NCBI GenBank assembly: GCA_030447305.1
Contig: JAUJPC010000005.1
Span: forward strand, 1-64,000
DNA from: Actinomycetota bacterium
Lineage (GTDB): Bacteria > Actinomycetota > CADDZG01 > JAHWKV01
Length of the DNA: 64,000 nucleotides
Direction of reading: 5' to 3'
Part shown: in pieces, positions 17,678 through 26,148 of the stretch
Layout of the letters: each line of letters starts with the position of its first letter
Position numbering within the stretch: the stretch's first letter is position 1
Translations under genes and position numbers: made by a program
The notes under the pieces: generated by a model
What the model was told of the DNA's origin: nothing
The model's input: only the letters and a program-made list of their open reading frames with translations
Databases searched by the model: none

Positions 17678-19099
17678 ATGCGATTGAATTCTGGCCGGGA
17701 CAAGCCTCAGGAAGCATGCGGAGTCGTAGGCATCTACGCTCCGGGTCAAGAGGTATCCAAGCTCACCTACAACGGCCTGCTTGCCCTCCAGCACCGCGGG
17801 CAGGAGTCCGCCGGGATCACGGTGGCCGACGGCAGCCTGATGACCACGTTCAAGGAGATGGGCCTGGTGGCCCAGGTCTTCAACGAGAATGTCCTGAACA
17901 CGCTGACCGGTGACCTGGCCATCGGACACGTGCGCTACTCCACCACCGGCTCGAGTGTTTGGGAGAACGCCCAGCCCATCTACCGGCATCACGGCAGCCT
18001 TGGGGTATCGCTCGGGCACAACGGCAACCTGGTGAACACCATGAAGCTTGCCGCGGAGCTGGCAGGAGAGAGTGAGCGGCCCAGGGATGTGTCGAACGAC
18101 TCGGACCTGATCGCCGAGATGATCGTCACCAGCGGCAAAGCCACGGTTGAAGAGGGGATCCTCGACACGCTTCCCAGGCTCCAGGGAGCCTTCAGCCTGG
18201 TGATCCTCGACGACCAAGCGGTCTTCGGTGCCCGCGACCCGTACGGTCTGCGGCCCCTGGTGCTGGGGTCCCTGGGAGCCGGCGGATACGCCCTGGCCTC
18301 CGAGACCGCCGCCCTCGACACCATAGGCGCCACCTTCATCCGCGAAGTCGAGCCCGGTGAGCTGGTGGTTGTCGATGCCAACGGCGTCAGGTCGCATCGC
18401 TACGCGAAGGCCACGCCTGCACTTTGCGTCTTCGAGTACGTCTACTTTGCCCGGCCCGACTCCATTCTCTACGGCAAGAGCGTGCAGAAGGCCCGGTACC
18501 AGATGGGCCAGAAGCTGGCCAAGGAGAGCCCCGCCGACGCCGATATCGTCATCCCGGTGCCCGACAGCGGACGGGGAGCGGCGGCCGGTTACTCGCACGC
18601 GTCAGGGCTGCCGTACGTCGACGGGTTCGTAAAGAACTCATATGTGGGCCGCACCTTCATCCAGCCGTCCCAGGCGGTTCGGCAGCGGGGCATCGGCGCC
18701 AAGCTCAACCCCATCGCCCACCTGATAGAAGGCAATCGACTGGTGGTGGTCGACGACTCGATCGTCCGGGGCAACACCACCCGCCAGATCGTGCGCATGC
18801 TCCGGCACGCCGGTGCCGCCGAGGTCCACATGCGGATCTCCTCCCCGCCCATCAAGTGGCCGTGCTTCTACGGCATCGACACAGCGAACCGGGACGAGCT
18901 GATCGGCGGCCACCAAAGCGTCGAGGAGATCTGCGCCCACATCGAGGCCGACTCCCTCGCCTACCTCTCGGAGGAGGGGATGATCGAGGCAACCGAAGTT
19001 GCCGCCGAAAAGCTGTGCACCGCATGCTTCTCGTCGAACTACCCCATCCCGGTCCCCGATGAGGTGAAGGTGACGAAGAACATGCTCGAGCGAATTTGA
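17678..19099 (+). CDS. purF: Amidophosphoribosyltransferase
   Basis: A 473-residue enzyme for the first committed purine step (PRPP plus glutamine to phosphoribosylamine). After a short propeptide comes the nucleophile Cys in EACGVVGIY; the PRPP-binding motif is VVVDDSIVRGNTTR. Cysteines in LCVFEYVYFARPDS, KWPCFYG and the CTAC pair near the end match the Fe-S ligands of the Bacillus-type enzyme. The AAGGAG runs directly into ATG 17678; the in-frame TTG at 17684 has a better six-base spacing and may be the true start. The TGA overlaps the TTG of purM. Confidence 0.95.
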   Translation: MRLNSGRDKPQEACGVVGIYAPGQEVSKLTYNGLLALQHRGQESAGITVADGSLMTTFKEMGLVAQVFNENVLNTLTGDLAIGHVRYSTTGSSVWENAQPIYRHHGSLGVSLGHNGNLVNTMKLAAELAGESERPRDVSNDSDLIAEMIVTSGKATVEEGILDTLPRLQGAFSLVILDDQAVFGARDPYGLRPLVLGSLGAGGYALASETAALDTIGATFIREVEPGELVVVDANGVRSHRYAKATPALCVFEYVYFARPDSILYGKSVQKARYQMGQKLAKESPADADIVIPVPDSGRGAAAGYSHASGLPYVDGFVKNSYVGRTFIQPSQAVRQRGIGAKLNPIAHLIEGNRLVVVDDSIVRGNTTRQIVRMLRHAGAAEVHMRISSPPIKWPCFYGIDTANRDELIGGHQSVEEICAHIEADSLAYLSEEGMIEATEVAAEKLCTACFSSNYPIPVPDEVKVTKNMLERI

Positions 19100-20154
19100 T
19101 CCCAGAGTCACCCGGTAACCGCTCCGCCACTTACGCAGCTGCTGGGGTCGACATCGAGGCCGGCGAACGAGCCGTCGAGCTGTTCCGAAACCGCGTCCGT
19201 GCCACCGACCGGCCGGAGGTGATAGGAGGTATCGGCGGATTCGCCGGGCTCTTCGCACTCGGGCGCTCCCGGTACAAGCAGCCGCTGCTGGTTTCGGCAA
19301 CCGACGGCGTCGGGACCAAGATAATGATCGCCCAACAGATGGGGATCCACCAGACGATTGGCATCGACCTGGTCGCCATGTCCGCCAACGATGTCGCGGT
19401 GCAGGGCGCCGAGCCGCTGTTCTTCCTGGACTACATCGTGACCGGCAAGGTCGTCCCGCAGACCGTTGAGCAGATCGTCTCCGGCGTCGCCGAGGGTTGT
19501 CTCCAGGCCGGCTGTGCGCTGCTGGGCGGCGAGATCGCCGAGCACCCCGGGCACCTGAAAGAGGACGACTACGACCTCGCCGGGTTCTGTGTCGGAGCAG
19601 TGGAAGAGCGTAAGTTGCTGACGGGGGCCTCGATGGTTCCCGGCGATGTCCTGATCGGGTTCAACTCCTCGGGCCTGCACGCCAACGGCTTCTCACTGGT
19701 CCGCAAGGTGATCTCGGAGAGCATCCTCGACCTCAATGAGCAGCCGCCCGAGCTGGACCGGTCGCTGGGGGAGGAACTGCTGACCCCGACGATCATGTAC
19801 TGGAATGCGGTGGTGGCTCTCCAGGTCGAGGAGCTGGCTCGTGGCTTCGCCCACATTACCGGCGGAGGCCTGGCCCACAACCTGCGCCGCATCATTCCTC
19901 CGGGCCTGCAGGCGGTGGTCGAGCGGTCGGCGTGGACCATCCCGCCGATCTTTCGGTTGATCGGATCGGAGGGCGTCTCGGTGGCGGAGATGTTTCGCAC
20001 CTTCAACATGGGAATCGGCATGGTGGGTGTGGTGGACGCCGACCAGGCGGACCGGGCACTGGAGATAACGGCCGGCGCAGGGTATGCCGCCCAACGGATA
20101 GGGGTGATCCGGTCCCGCCCGGACGACGGAAGCCCCGAGGTCGTCCTGCCCTAG
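19096..20154 (+). CDS. purM: Phosphoribosylformylglycinamidine cyclo-ligase (AIR synthetase)
   Basis: A 352-residue ATP-dependent enzyme closing the imidazole ring (FGAM to AIR). It starts with TYAAAGVDIEAGERAVELF, then VSATDGVGTKIMIA, SANDVAVQGAEPLFFLDY, LLGGEIAEHPG, GFNSSGLHANGFSLVR and ITGGGLAHNLRRI, all in PurM order. Start TTG 19096 overlaps the purF stop. No purN or purH is adjacent; the following gene is on the other strand. Confidence 0.95.
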   Translation: MIPESPGNRSATYAAAGVDIEAGERAVELFRNRVRATDRPEVIGGIGGFAGLFALGRSRYKQPLLVSATDGVGTKIMIAQQMGIHQTIGIDLVAMSANDVAVQGAEPLFFLDYIVTGKVVPQTVEQIVSGVAEGCLQAGCALLGGEIAEHPGHLKEDDYDLAGFCVGAVEERKLLTGASMVPGDVLIGFNSSGLHANGFSLVRKVISESILDLNEQPPELDRSLGEELLTPTIMYWNAVVALQVEELARGFAHITGGGLAHNLRRIIPPGLQAVVERSAWTIPPIFRLIGSEGVSVAEMFRTFNMGIGMVGVVDADQADRALEITAGAGYAAQRIGVIRSRPDDGSPEVVLP

Positions 20155-20183
20155 AGGGCCAATCTGCCCGACGGCTGAGCCCG

Positions 20184-20858
20184 TTATTTGCCAGGATCTG
20201 CGTGCCGAAGGCCCATCTTCCTGAGCTCCAGACCGGCCAGGGGACCGTATTCCCCGTCTTGAAAGCTGCGTATCGCCTGCAATGCTCCGGCTGACCGCAG
20301 ATCAGATATCGGTCTGTTCGTTACCGCTCTGAGGGCAAACAGGTACTGGTTGGCCGGGTCGGACCGCAGACGCACCGCCGCCGAGGCATCGCGTACCCAC
20401 TTGACCCGCCGGGTGCCCCACATCCAGAGGACCACCAGTATGGGGAGCAGCGCCACCAGCGTTCCCAGCCACAGCGAAAGCGAGTTGACGGTTTCAAGCT
20501 GGCTCTCCCCGGATTGGCGCAGGGACACGCCAACGTCCACGAGACCGTCGAAGCGCTGTTTCAAAAAGCTGCCGACGACCGGCAGCCGCACCACCGAGCT
20601 CTGGACCGACGAGGCGTTGCGTTCTAGGTCCGTGCCGGCCTCCACCAGTAGGTGGCCGGCGGATGCCAGCGATCCGACCAGGTCGTGAACGTGCATTCCG
20701 AGGCGTATCCAGATGGCCGACCACACCGCGACGGCGGCGTCGCCCAAGGCTTGCCGCAATCGCTGATGAGGTAACTCCGCATAGAGCTTCAAGGGGATGG
20801 CGGGGCTCCGTCGACGGCGAGTCCGTGACAGGCCTGAAAAGCCTTGATGCCCATCCAC
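20184..20858 (-). CDS. Hypothetical membrane protein
   Basis: About 225 residues; family not recognised. A weakly hydrophobic helix near the N-terminus (GDAAVAVWSAIWIRLGMHV), a long amphipathic middle with possible coiled coil, then one strong membrane helix (LWLGTLVALLPILVVLWMW) followed by a charged cytosolic tail of about 75 residues. This suggests a membrane-anchored signalling or septum-type protein, but nothing specific. The start is unsure: GTG 20858 is in frame but lies one base after AAGGGAG, while ATG 20854, ideally spaced, is in another frame and stops after 21 residues; an in-frame TTG lies a little further on. A frameshift near the start is possible. Confidence 0.6.
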   Translation of the reverse strand: MDGHQGFSGLSRTRRRRSPAIPLKLYAELPHQRLRQALGDAAVAVWSAIWIRLGMHVHDLVGSLASAGHLLVEAGTDLERNASSVQSSVVRLPVVGSFLKQRFDGLVDVGVSLRQSGESQLETVNSLSLWLGTLVALLPILVVLWMWGTRRVKWVRDASAAVRLRSDPANQYLFALRAVTNRPISDLRSAGALQAIRSFQDGEYGPLAGLELRKMGLRHADPGK

Positions 20859-20934
20859 GCTCCCTTCATCCCGCCGGAAGATTCCCGGCCGGGCAAGCAT
20901 AGGGTGCGCTCCAGCCGGTGGGTAGTCGGGAGAG

Positions 20935-21007
20935 TGGCCAGAGCCGGAATCGAACCAGCGACACCGCGGTTTTCAGCCGCGTGCTCTACCTACTGAGCTA
21001 TCTGGCC
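20935..21007 (-). tRNA. tRNA-Phe (anticodon GAA)
   Basis: Minus-strand cloverleaf of 73 bases: acceptor GGCCAGA/TCTGGCC, D-arm GCTC...GAGC, anticodon stem CGCGG/CCGCG with loop CTGAAAA, T-arm GCTGG TTCGATT CCGGC, discriminator A. Every stem pairs. CCA is not encoded. Confidence 0.96.
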
Positions 21008-21212
21008 TTGTGGTGGCATTAGCAAGGGGCCGTCTTCACAGGTCGACGTTCCTTCCGAGGATACTACGCGGCGCAATAAGAACCGGCTCGGGAATTGTTC
21101 ACCGCTCGCCGCATCGGGTTCCCTCCGGCTTTGCATCAAGTCGTTCCGGATTGGGCAGGGTTTAACGCATGACCGTTCACCTTGCGGAAGACGAAAGGGA
21201 GGGAGTGCGCCA

Positions 21213-21332
21213 ATGACCTGGAAAAGGAAGCTGATGGCTTTGCTGCTCGCAGCAATGTCGGTGTTTGGAGTCGCTTGCGGTGGAGGAGAGGAAGCTGAGG
21301 AGGACACCACCGAGGAGACGGAGGACGATTAG
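21213..21332 (+). CDS. Small acidic lipoprotein, first of tandem pair (39 aa)
   Basis: A 39-residue peptide: basic start MTWKRK, hydrophobic signal helix, lipobox FGVAC at residues 18-22, three glycines, then a tail made almost only of Glu, Asp and Thr. After lipidation and cleavage the mature part would be 18 residues held on the outer face of the membrane. A GAAAGGGAGGGAG run precedes the ATG. A near copy lies 295 bases downstream with its own leader and terminator. No family recognised. Confidence 0.7.
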   Translation: MTWKRKLMALLLAAMSVFGVACGGGEEAEEDTTEETEDD

Positions 21333-21345
21333 GCATCCTCAATGG

Positions 21346-21377
21346 CCGCGGCCACAGCTTAGGCCGCGGACTTTTCC
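21346..21377 (+). terminator. Terminator after first small lipoprotein
   Basis: Perfect 8-bp inverted repeat CCGCGGCC / GGCCGCGG with an eight-base loop, followed by ACTTTTCC, 14 bases after the lipoprotein stop. Confidence 0.75.
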
Positions 21378-21507
21378 TGGAGGCAACCCACCAGCTCCGT
21401 GGTTGTTCACGCACTCGTCACCGAAGGTTCGCCTTCTCGTCGCCTGAAGTTTTTCTACGCTGGGCAGAGTAAGCGCGTAGCAGTCTTATCCGACGGAAGG
21501 AGTAACG

Positions 21508-21639
21508 ATGACCTGGAAGCGAAAGCTGATGGCCCTGCTGTTGTCAGCGGTGTCCATCTTTGGCGTGGCCTGCGAGGGCGGGGACGAGGCCGCTGAGGAA
21601 ACCACCGAGGAGCCCACAGAGGAGACGCCGGCAGAATAA
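21508..21639 (+). CDS. Small acidic lipoprotein, second of tandem pair (43 aa)
   Basis: A 43-residue paralogue of the lipoprotein at 21213: the first 12 residues are identical, the lipobox is again FGVAC, and the tail is rich in Glu/Thr with Pro. GGAAGGAG stands before ATG 21508. The upstream regions share a TGGGCAG(G/A)GT element (21152 and 21461), so promoter and gene were duplicated together. The mature part would be about 22 strongly acidic residues at the cell surface; function unknown. Confidence 0.7.
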   Translation: MTWKRKLMALLLSAVSIFGVACEGGDEAAEETTEEPTEETPAE

Positions 21640-21667
21640 GCGAATTGGTAGGTCAAAGCAGAATGGC

Positions 21668-21700
21668 AAGGTCGCGGCCACTGGCTGGTCGCGGCCTTTT
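21668..21700 (+). terminator. Rho-independent terminator after second small lipoprotein
   Basis: A 13-bp stem beginning AAGGTCGCGGCCA with two G-T wobbles and a short loop, followed by TTTT. Confidence 0.85.
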
Positions 21701-21744
21701 GTAGGCAAGTACCTGGGTAATCCGCCCGGTGTTAGCTTGGCTGT

Positions 21745-22977
21745 ATGGCCAGAACTGTTCAGTTCCGGTTCCTTGCGGGCCACGAGCCCTCCAATCTGAT
21801 CGACCTGCCGTGGTCGGTCCCCCTCGAGCACTGGGATCATCCGGCGCTGGTGCGCCGGACGCGGGGACAGAGCCGCCACGTCGTGCGGTTCGTCCATCTG
21901 GGGACGAAGACCTTTGCGCTGAAGGAGATGTCCGAGCACGAGGCACATAAGGAGTACGGGGTGCTTCGACAGATCCGGGCCGCCGGGCTGCCGGTGGTGG
22001 AGGCGGTGGGCCTCGTCACCGGGCGGGAAGCCGCCGAAGGCGGGGCGCTCGACGGAGTGCTCGTCACCCGTTTCCTCGACTACTCACTTCCCTTTCGTTA
22101 TCTGTTCAGCATCGAGGGCGGTGCACCTCTCAGCCACAAGCTGGTCGATGCCGCGGTCGTCCTGTTGGTTCGGCTCCATGTCGACGGTTTCTACTGGGGC
22201 GATTGCTCGCTTTCCAACCTGCTGTTCCGCCGCGACGCAGGGTCGCTCATGGCGTACCTGGTGGATGCCGAAACATCGCAGCACCGCAATCCGCTGCCCG
22301 AGGGCATGCGAGAGCACGAGCTGGAGATTGCCCGGGAGAACTTCGCCGGCGGGCTGTTGGACCTGGCCGCCCAGGGCATGCTGTCCTCCGAGGTCGAGGT
22401 GCTCGAGGTTGTGAATATGCTGCTGGAGCGGTACGGGTTGTTATGGGACGAGTTGACCGGGGTGACGGAGATCGACGCCCGGGAAAAGCATCTCATCGAC
22501 CAGCGCATCCGGCGGATAAACGACATGGGCTTCGACGTCGATGAGCTGGTGATGGAGCACGACCCGGCCGGCGACCGGCTGCGGATCATCCCCGCTCTGG
22601 TGGAGGAAGGGCACCACGCCCGGGAGCTGAGGCGCATGACGGGCCTGGAGGTCCAGGAGAACCAGGCACGACGGCTTCTGAATGACATCGCCTCCTACGG
22701 GGCCTACCTGGCCCGGGTCGAGGGACGGGCGCCTCCTCCGGCTGTAGTAGCCGCCCGTTGGATCGCAGAGGTCTACGAGCCCATGGTTGCGCAGGTCCCC
22801 GAAGACCTGCGGGGACGGCTGGAGCCGGCGGAGCTGTTTCACGAGCTGCTGGAGCATCGTTACTACCTTTCTGAAGCTGCCGGATACGAGGTGGGCAACG
22901 ACACCGGCCTTCGCTCTTATCTGGACTCCGTCCTCAGGTTCCGTCCTTCCGAGCAAGCTCTGTTCCTGGAGGATTAG
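21745..22977 (+). CDS. DUF4032 kinase-like protein
   Basis: A 410-residue cytosolic protein of the DUF4032 group, which resembles small lipopolysaccharide-kinase-type folds. The first half carries kinase-like pieces: KTFALKEM (possible catalytic Lys near residue 57), HVDGFYWGDCSLSNLLF (HxD-like catalytic loop) and AYLVDAETSQ (DxE in place of DFG). The second half is the DUF4032 helical part. ATG 21745 is the natural start. No membrane helix. Substrate unknown. It precedes the sugar importer genes by about 40 bases. Confidence 0.82.
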   Translation: MARTVQFRFLAGHEPSNLIDLPWSVPLEHWDHPALVRRTRGQSRHVVRFVHLGTKTFALKEMSEHEAHKEYGVLRQIRAAGLPVVEAVGLVTGREAAEGGALDGVLVTRFLDYSLPFRYLFSIEGGAPLSHKLVDAAVVLLVRLHVDGFYWGDCSLSNLLFRRDAGSLMAYLVDAETSQHRNPLPEGMREHELEIARENFAGGLLDLAAQGMLSSEVEVLEVVNMLLERYGLLWDELTGVTEIDAREKHLIDQRIRRINDMGFDVDELVMEHDPAGDRLRIIPALVEEGHHARELRRMTGLEVQENQARRLLNDIASYGAYLARVEGRAPPPAVVAARWIAEVYEPMVAQVPEDLRGRLEPAELFHELLEHRYYLSEAAGYEVGNDTGLRSYLDSVLRFRPSEQALFLED

Positions 22978-23015
22978 GCAGGAGTACACTGATCCCGGCA
23001 GTTCCCTAAGCGTCC

Positions 23016-24407
23016 ATGAGACACCTCAAAAGGGTGAATGGCGCTGTGGCCCGGAGGGACCGTGAACAACGTTTCGTGGCGGCGGTGGAACTAAACTCGG
23101 CCCGCGGTCGTCGATCCTCTTCCCAGCGATCACGCCGTGGTCCGGCCCTGCTCTGTTCAATCCTGCTGGCTTCGGTCCTGGCGGCCTGTGGCCAGGCATC
23201 GGCAACTCCCACCCTCAACTGGTACATCAACCCGGACAACGGCGGGCAGGCCCAGCTGGCGCAGAAATGCACCGAGCGGTCCAACGGGGCGTACGTCATC
23301 AAGACGTCGGTTTTGCCTAACGACGCGACGGCGCAGCGGGAGCAGCTGGTCCGCCGACTGGCGGCCCAGGACGCATCCATCGACCTGATGAGCCTGGATC
23401 CGCCGTTCATTCCCGAGTTCGCCAATGCGGGCTTTTTGCGCCCGTTCTCGCAAGATGAAGCAGCCGAGTTCACCCGAGGCGTACTTCAGGGGCCGATCGA
23501 GTCCTCCACCTGGGACGGCGAGCTCGTCGCGGCGCCGTTCTGGGCCAACACCCAGCTGCTGTGGTTCCGCAAGTCGGTGGCGCAGGAGGCCGGCATCGAC
23601 CCGACGAAATCGAACGTCACCTGGAACGACCTGATCTCGGCCGCCGAGCGGGCCGGCGCAACGATGCAGATCCAGGGCAACCGCTACGAGGGATACATGG
23701 TGCTCGTCTCGGCTCTGGTCTCGTCGGCGGGAGGCCAGATCCTCGCCAACCCGGAGGCCGGCAAGGATGTCCGCCCCGCCATCGCAAGCGAGGCCGGGCG
23801 CGAGGCCGCCGAGGTCATCTCCACCCTTGCCGAATCGGATGCCCGCGATCCGGCGATCTCAACCTCTGATGAGGAAACCGCCCGGGCTGCTTTCCAGTCC
23901 GACCGCGGAGGTTTCATGATCAACTGGCCGTACGTCTACGGCGCGGCGCAGGAGGCGGTGGCCGAGGGATCCCTTGACCAGGCGGCGGTCGACGACATCG
24001 GCTGGGCCCGGTATCCGCGGGTGGAAGCCTCCCAGGAGAGCCAGCCCCCGCTGGGAGGGATCAGCCTGGGTATCGGCGCTTACAGCCAGCACCACGACCT
24101 CGCTCTGGACGCCGTGCGATGCATAACCTCTCTGGAGAGCCAGACCGAGTACATGGTCGGCGCGAAAAATCCCGGCGCCCGGGCCGCAGTCTACGACGAT
24201 CCTGAGGTCCGGGCGATCTTTCCCATGGCCGACCTGATTCGGGACTCGATCAACGCTGCAGCTCCCCGGCCCAAGACTCCCTACTACACCGACGTCTCCA
24301 CCGCGGTGGTCCGCAGCTTTCACCCGCCCCGCTCGGTGAGCCCGCAAACGCCGGAGCGGGCGGCGTCGCTCATAGTCGATGTGTTGAACGATCGGGTGCT
24401 TCTGTGA
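23016..24407 (+). CDS. Sugar ABC transporter substrate-binding lipoprotein (LpqY-like)
   Basis: A family 1 extracellular solute-binding protein of up to 463 residues. A lipobox (LLASVLAAC) shows it is anchored outside the membrane; mature sequence begins GQASATPTLNWYINPDNGG, close in style to mycobacterial LpqY of the trehalose importer. The 38 residues before the hydrophobic signal are long, so the true start may be an internal GTG (for example 23046 or 23076). It captures a sugar, probably an alpha-glucoside, for the permeases that follow. The next gene starts inside its stop codon. Confidence 0.87.
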   Translation: MRHLKRVNGAVARRDREQRFVAAVELNSARGRRSSSQRSRRGPALLCSILLASVLAACGQASATPTLNWYINPDNGGQAQLAQKCTERSNGAYVIKTSVLPNDATAQREQLVRRLAAQDASIDLMSLDPPFIPEFANAGFLRPFSQDEAAEFTRGVLQGPIESSTWDGELVAAPFWANTQLLWFRKSVAQEAGIDPTKSNVTWNDLISAAERAGATMQIQGNRYEGYMVLVSALVSSAGGQILANPEAGKDVRPAIASEAGREAAEVISTLAESDARDPAISTSDEETARAAFQSDRGGFMINWPYVYGAAQEAVAEGSLDQAAVDDIGWARYPRVEASQESQPPLGGISLGIGAYSQHHDLALDAVRCITSLESQTEYMVGAKNPGARAAVYDDPEVRAIFPMADLIRDSINAAAPRPKTPYYTDVSTAVVRSFHPPRSVSPQTPERAASLIVDVLNDRVLL

Positions 24408-25321
24408 ACGTCGAAGCGGCACCGGCCCCGGTCGGAGCGAAGTACAGCGACCGAGCCGTCGGCGAACGCCGGCTCGGCTGGAAGCTGGTGGCCCCCGCGG
24501 TGCTTGTCATGCTGGCGGTCACGGCCTACCCGATGCTCAACGCCCTCTACCTGTCGCTGTTCAGCTACCGGCTGACCGACCCGGCCGGCCGCGAGTTTGT
24601 CGGTTTGCGGAACTACGCCGTGATCCTCGGTGACAGCCTGTGGTGGCAGGACGTGGCGACCACGCTAACCATCACGATCATCACCGTGGTCGTGGAGCTG
24701 GTCCTGGGGTTCGGCTTCGCCATGGTCATGCACCGCATCATCTTCGGCCGGCGCGGCGTTCGTGTTTCGATCCTGATCCCCTACGGCATCATCACCGTGG
24801 TTTCCGCCTTCGCCTGGCGCTACGCATTTGCCCTCGACTCCGGGTTCGTCAACCAGTGGTTCAACCTGGCCGACAAGGCGTGGTTCGGAGAGCGGTGGAG
24901 TGCGCTGTTCGTCATCTGCCTGTCCGAGATCTGGAAGACCACGCCGTTCATCTCCCTGCTGCTGCTGGCCGGGCTGGCGCAGGTTCCCGAGGTCCTGCAG
25001 GAGGCGGCCAAGGTCGACGGTGCCACCTGGTGGCAGCGCCTGTTCAAGGTGACGCTTCCGAACATGAAGGCGGCGATTCTGGTGGCGGTGCTGTTCAGGA
25101 CCCTCGACGCCTACCGTTTGTTCGACAACGTGTTCATCATGACCTCGGGGGCCCAGCAAACCGAGACGGTGTCGTTCCTGGCCTACCGGCAGATGATCAG
25201 CCGCACCGCCCTGGGACTCGGCTCGGCAGTGTCGGTCCTTTTGTTCCTGTCGGTGCTGCTCATCGCAGCGCTGTTCATCAAGGGGTTCAAGGTGGATCTC
25301 AGCCAAGTGCGGGGCGGATGA
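24404..25321 (+). CDS. Sugar ABC transporter permease, SugA/MalF-like
   Basis: A 305-residue inner-membrane permease with six helices and the EAA loop (EAAKVDGATWWQRLFKVTLP near residue 203), the contact point with the ATPase. The N-terminal 25 residues are cytosolic and polar. GTG 24404 overlaps the stop of the binding-protein gene; its own stop overlaps the start of the next permease. Family: binding-protein-dependent transporters for carbohydrates (CUT1). Confidence 0.9.
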   Translation: MNVEAAPAPVGAKYSDRAVGERRLGWKLVAPAVLVMLAVTAYPMLNALYLSLFSYRLTDPAGREFVGLRNYAVILGDSLWWQDVATTLTITIITVVVELVLGFGFAMVMHRIIFGRRGVRVSILIPYGIITVVSAFAWRYAFALDSGFVNQWFNLADKAWFGERWSALFVICLSEIWKTTPFISLLLLAGLAQVPEVLQEAAKVDGATWWQRLFKVTLPNMKAAILVAVLFRTLDAYRLFDNVFIMTSGAQQTETVSFLAYRQMISRTALGLGSAVSVLLFLSVLLIAALFIKGFKVDLSQVRGG

Positions 25322-26142
25322 AACAGCGCCACGGAGCCTGGACCGTCCTGGGGGCCATTCTCATCATGGTGTGGGCGATTTCCCCCGTCATCTGGATTTT
25401 CTCCCTCTCGTTCAAGGCCGGCGACGACATCAACAACAACCGCTTCTGGCCCACGCAGTTCAGCCTGGAGAACTACGACACGGTCTTCAGCACGGCCCTG
25501 TTCACCAGCTCACTGCGCAACTCGATCGGAATAGCGCTGATCTCCACCCTTCTCTCGGTGGCCATCGCCACCGTGGCCGCCTATGCCATCGCCCGGCTCG
25601 ACTTCCCCGGTAAGCGGACGGTGCTGTCGATAGCGCTGGCGATTGCGATGTTCCCGGCGGTGTCGCTGGTCGGTCCGCTCTTCAACACCTGGCGGACGGT
25701 CGGGCTGTACGACACCTGGCTCGGGCTGATAATCCCGTACATGTCATTCACGCTGCCCCTGTCCCTCTGGACCCTCTCTGCCTTCTTCAAGGAGATCCCG
25801 TGGGAGATGGAGGAGGCGGCCCAGATGGACGGCGCCACCCCGTGGCAGGCGTTCCGCAAGGTGATAGTGCCCCTGGCGGCGCCCGGAGTGTTCACCGCCG
25901 CCATCCTGGCGTTCTTCTTCGCCTGGAACGACTTCGTATTCGCAATCTCGCTCACCTCGACGAACGCGGCTCGCCCGGTGCCGGCAGCCCTGGCTTTCTT
26001 CACCGGCGAATCGCAGTTCCAGCAGCCGGCGGGAGCGATCTCGGCCGCCGCAGTGGTGGTGACCATCCCGGTCATCATCCTTGTTCTGCTGTTTCAAAAG
26101 AGAATCGTCGCCGGCCTCACCAACGGCGCAGTGAAAGGCTGA
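25318..26142 (+). CDS. Sugar ABC transporter permease, SugB/MalG-like
   Basis: A 274-residue permease with six helices and EAA loop (EAAQMDGATPWQAFRKVIVP). The start MKQRHGAWTVLGAILIMVWAI at ATG 25318 overlaps the previous stop; upstream open frame is just shadow of the first permease. The motif LARLDFPGKR-like segment (IARLDFPGKRTV) is typical of MalG-type partners. With the gene before it this makes the channel heterodimer. Confidence 0.92.
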   Translation: MKQRHGAWTVLGAILIMVWAISPVIWIFSLSFKAGDDINNNRFWPTQFSLENYDTVFSTALFTSSLRNSIGIALISTLLSVAIATVAAYAIARLDFPGKRTVLSIALAIAMFPAVSLVGPLFNTWRTVGLYDTWLGLIIPYMSFTLPLSLWTLSAFFKEIPWEMEEAAQMDGATPWQAFRKVIVPLAAPGVFTAAILAFFFAWNDFVFAISLTSTNAARPVPAALAFFTGESQFQQPAGAISAAAVVVTIPVIILVLLFQKRIVAGLTNGAVKG

Positions 26143-26148
26143 TCGGAT

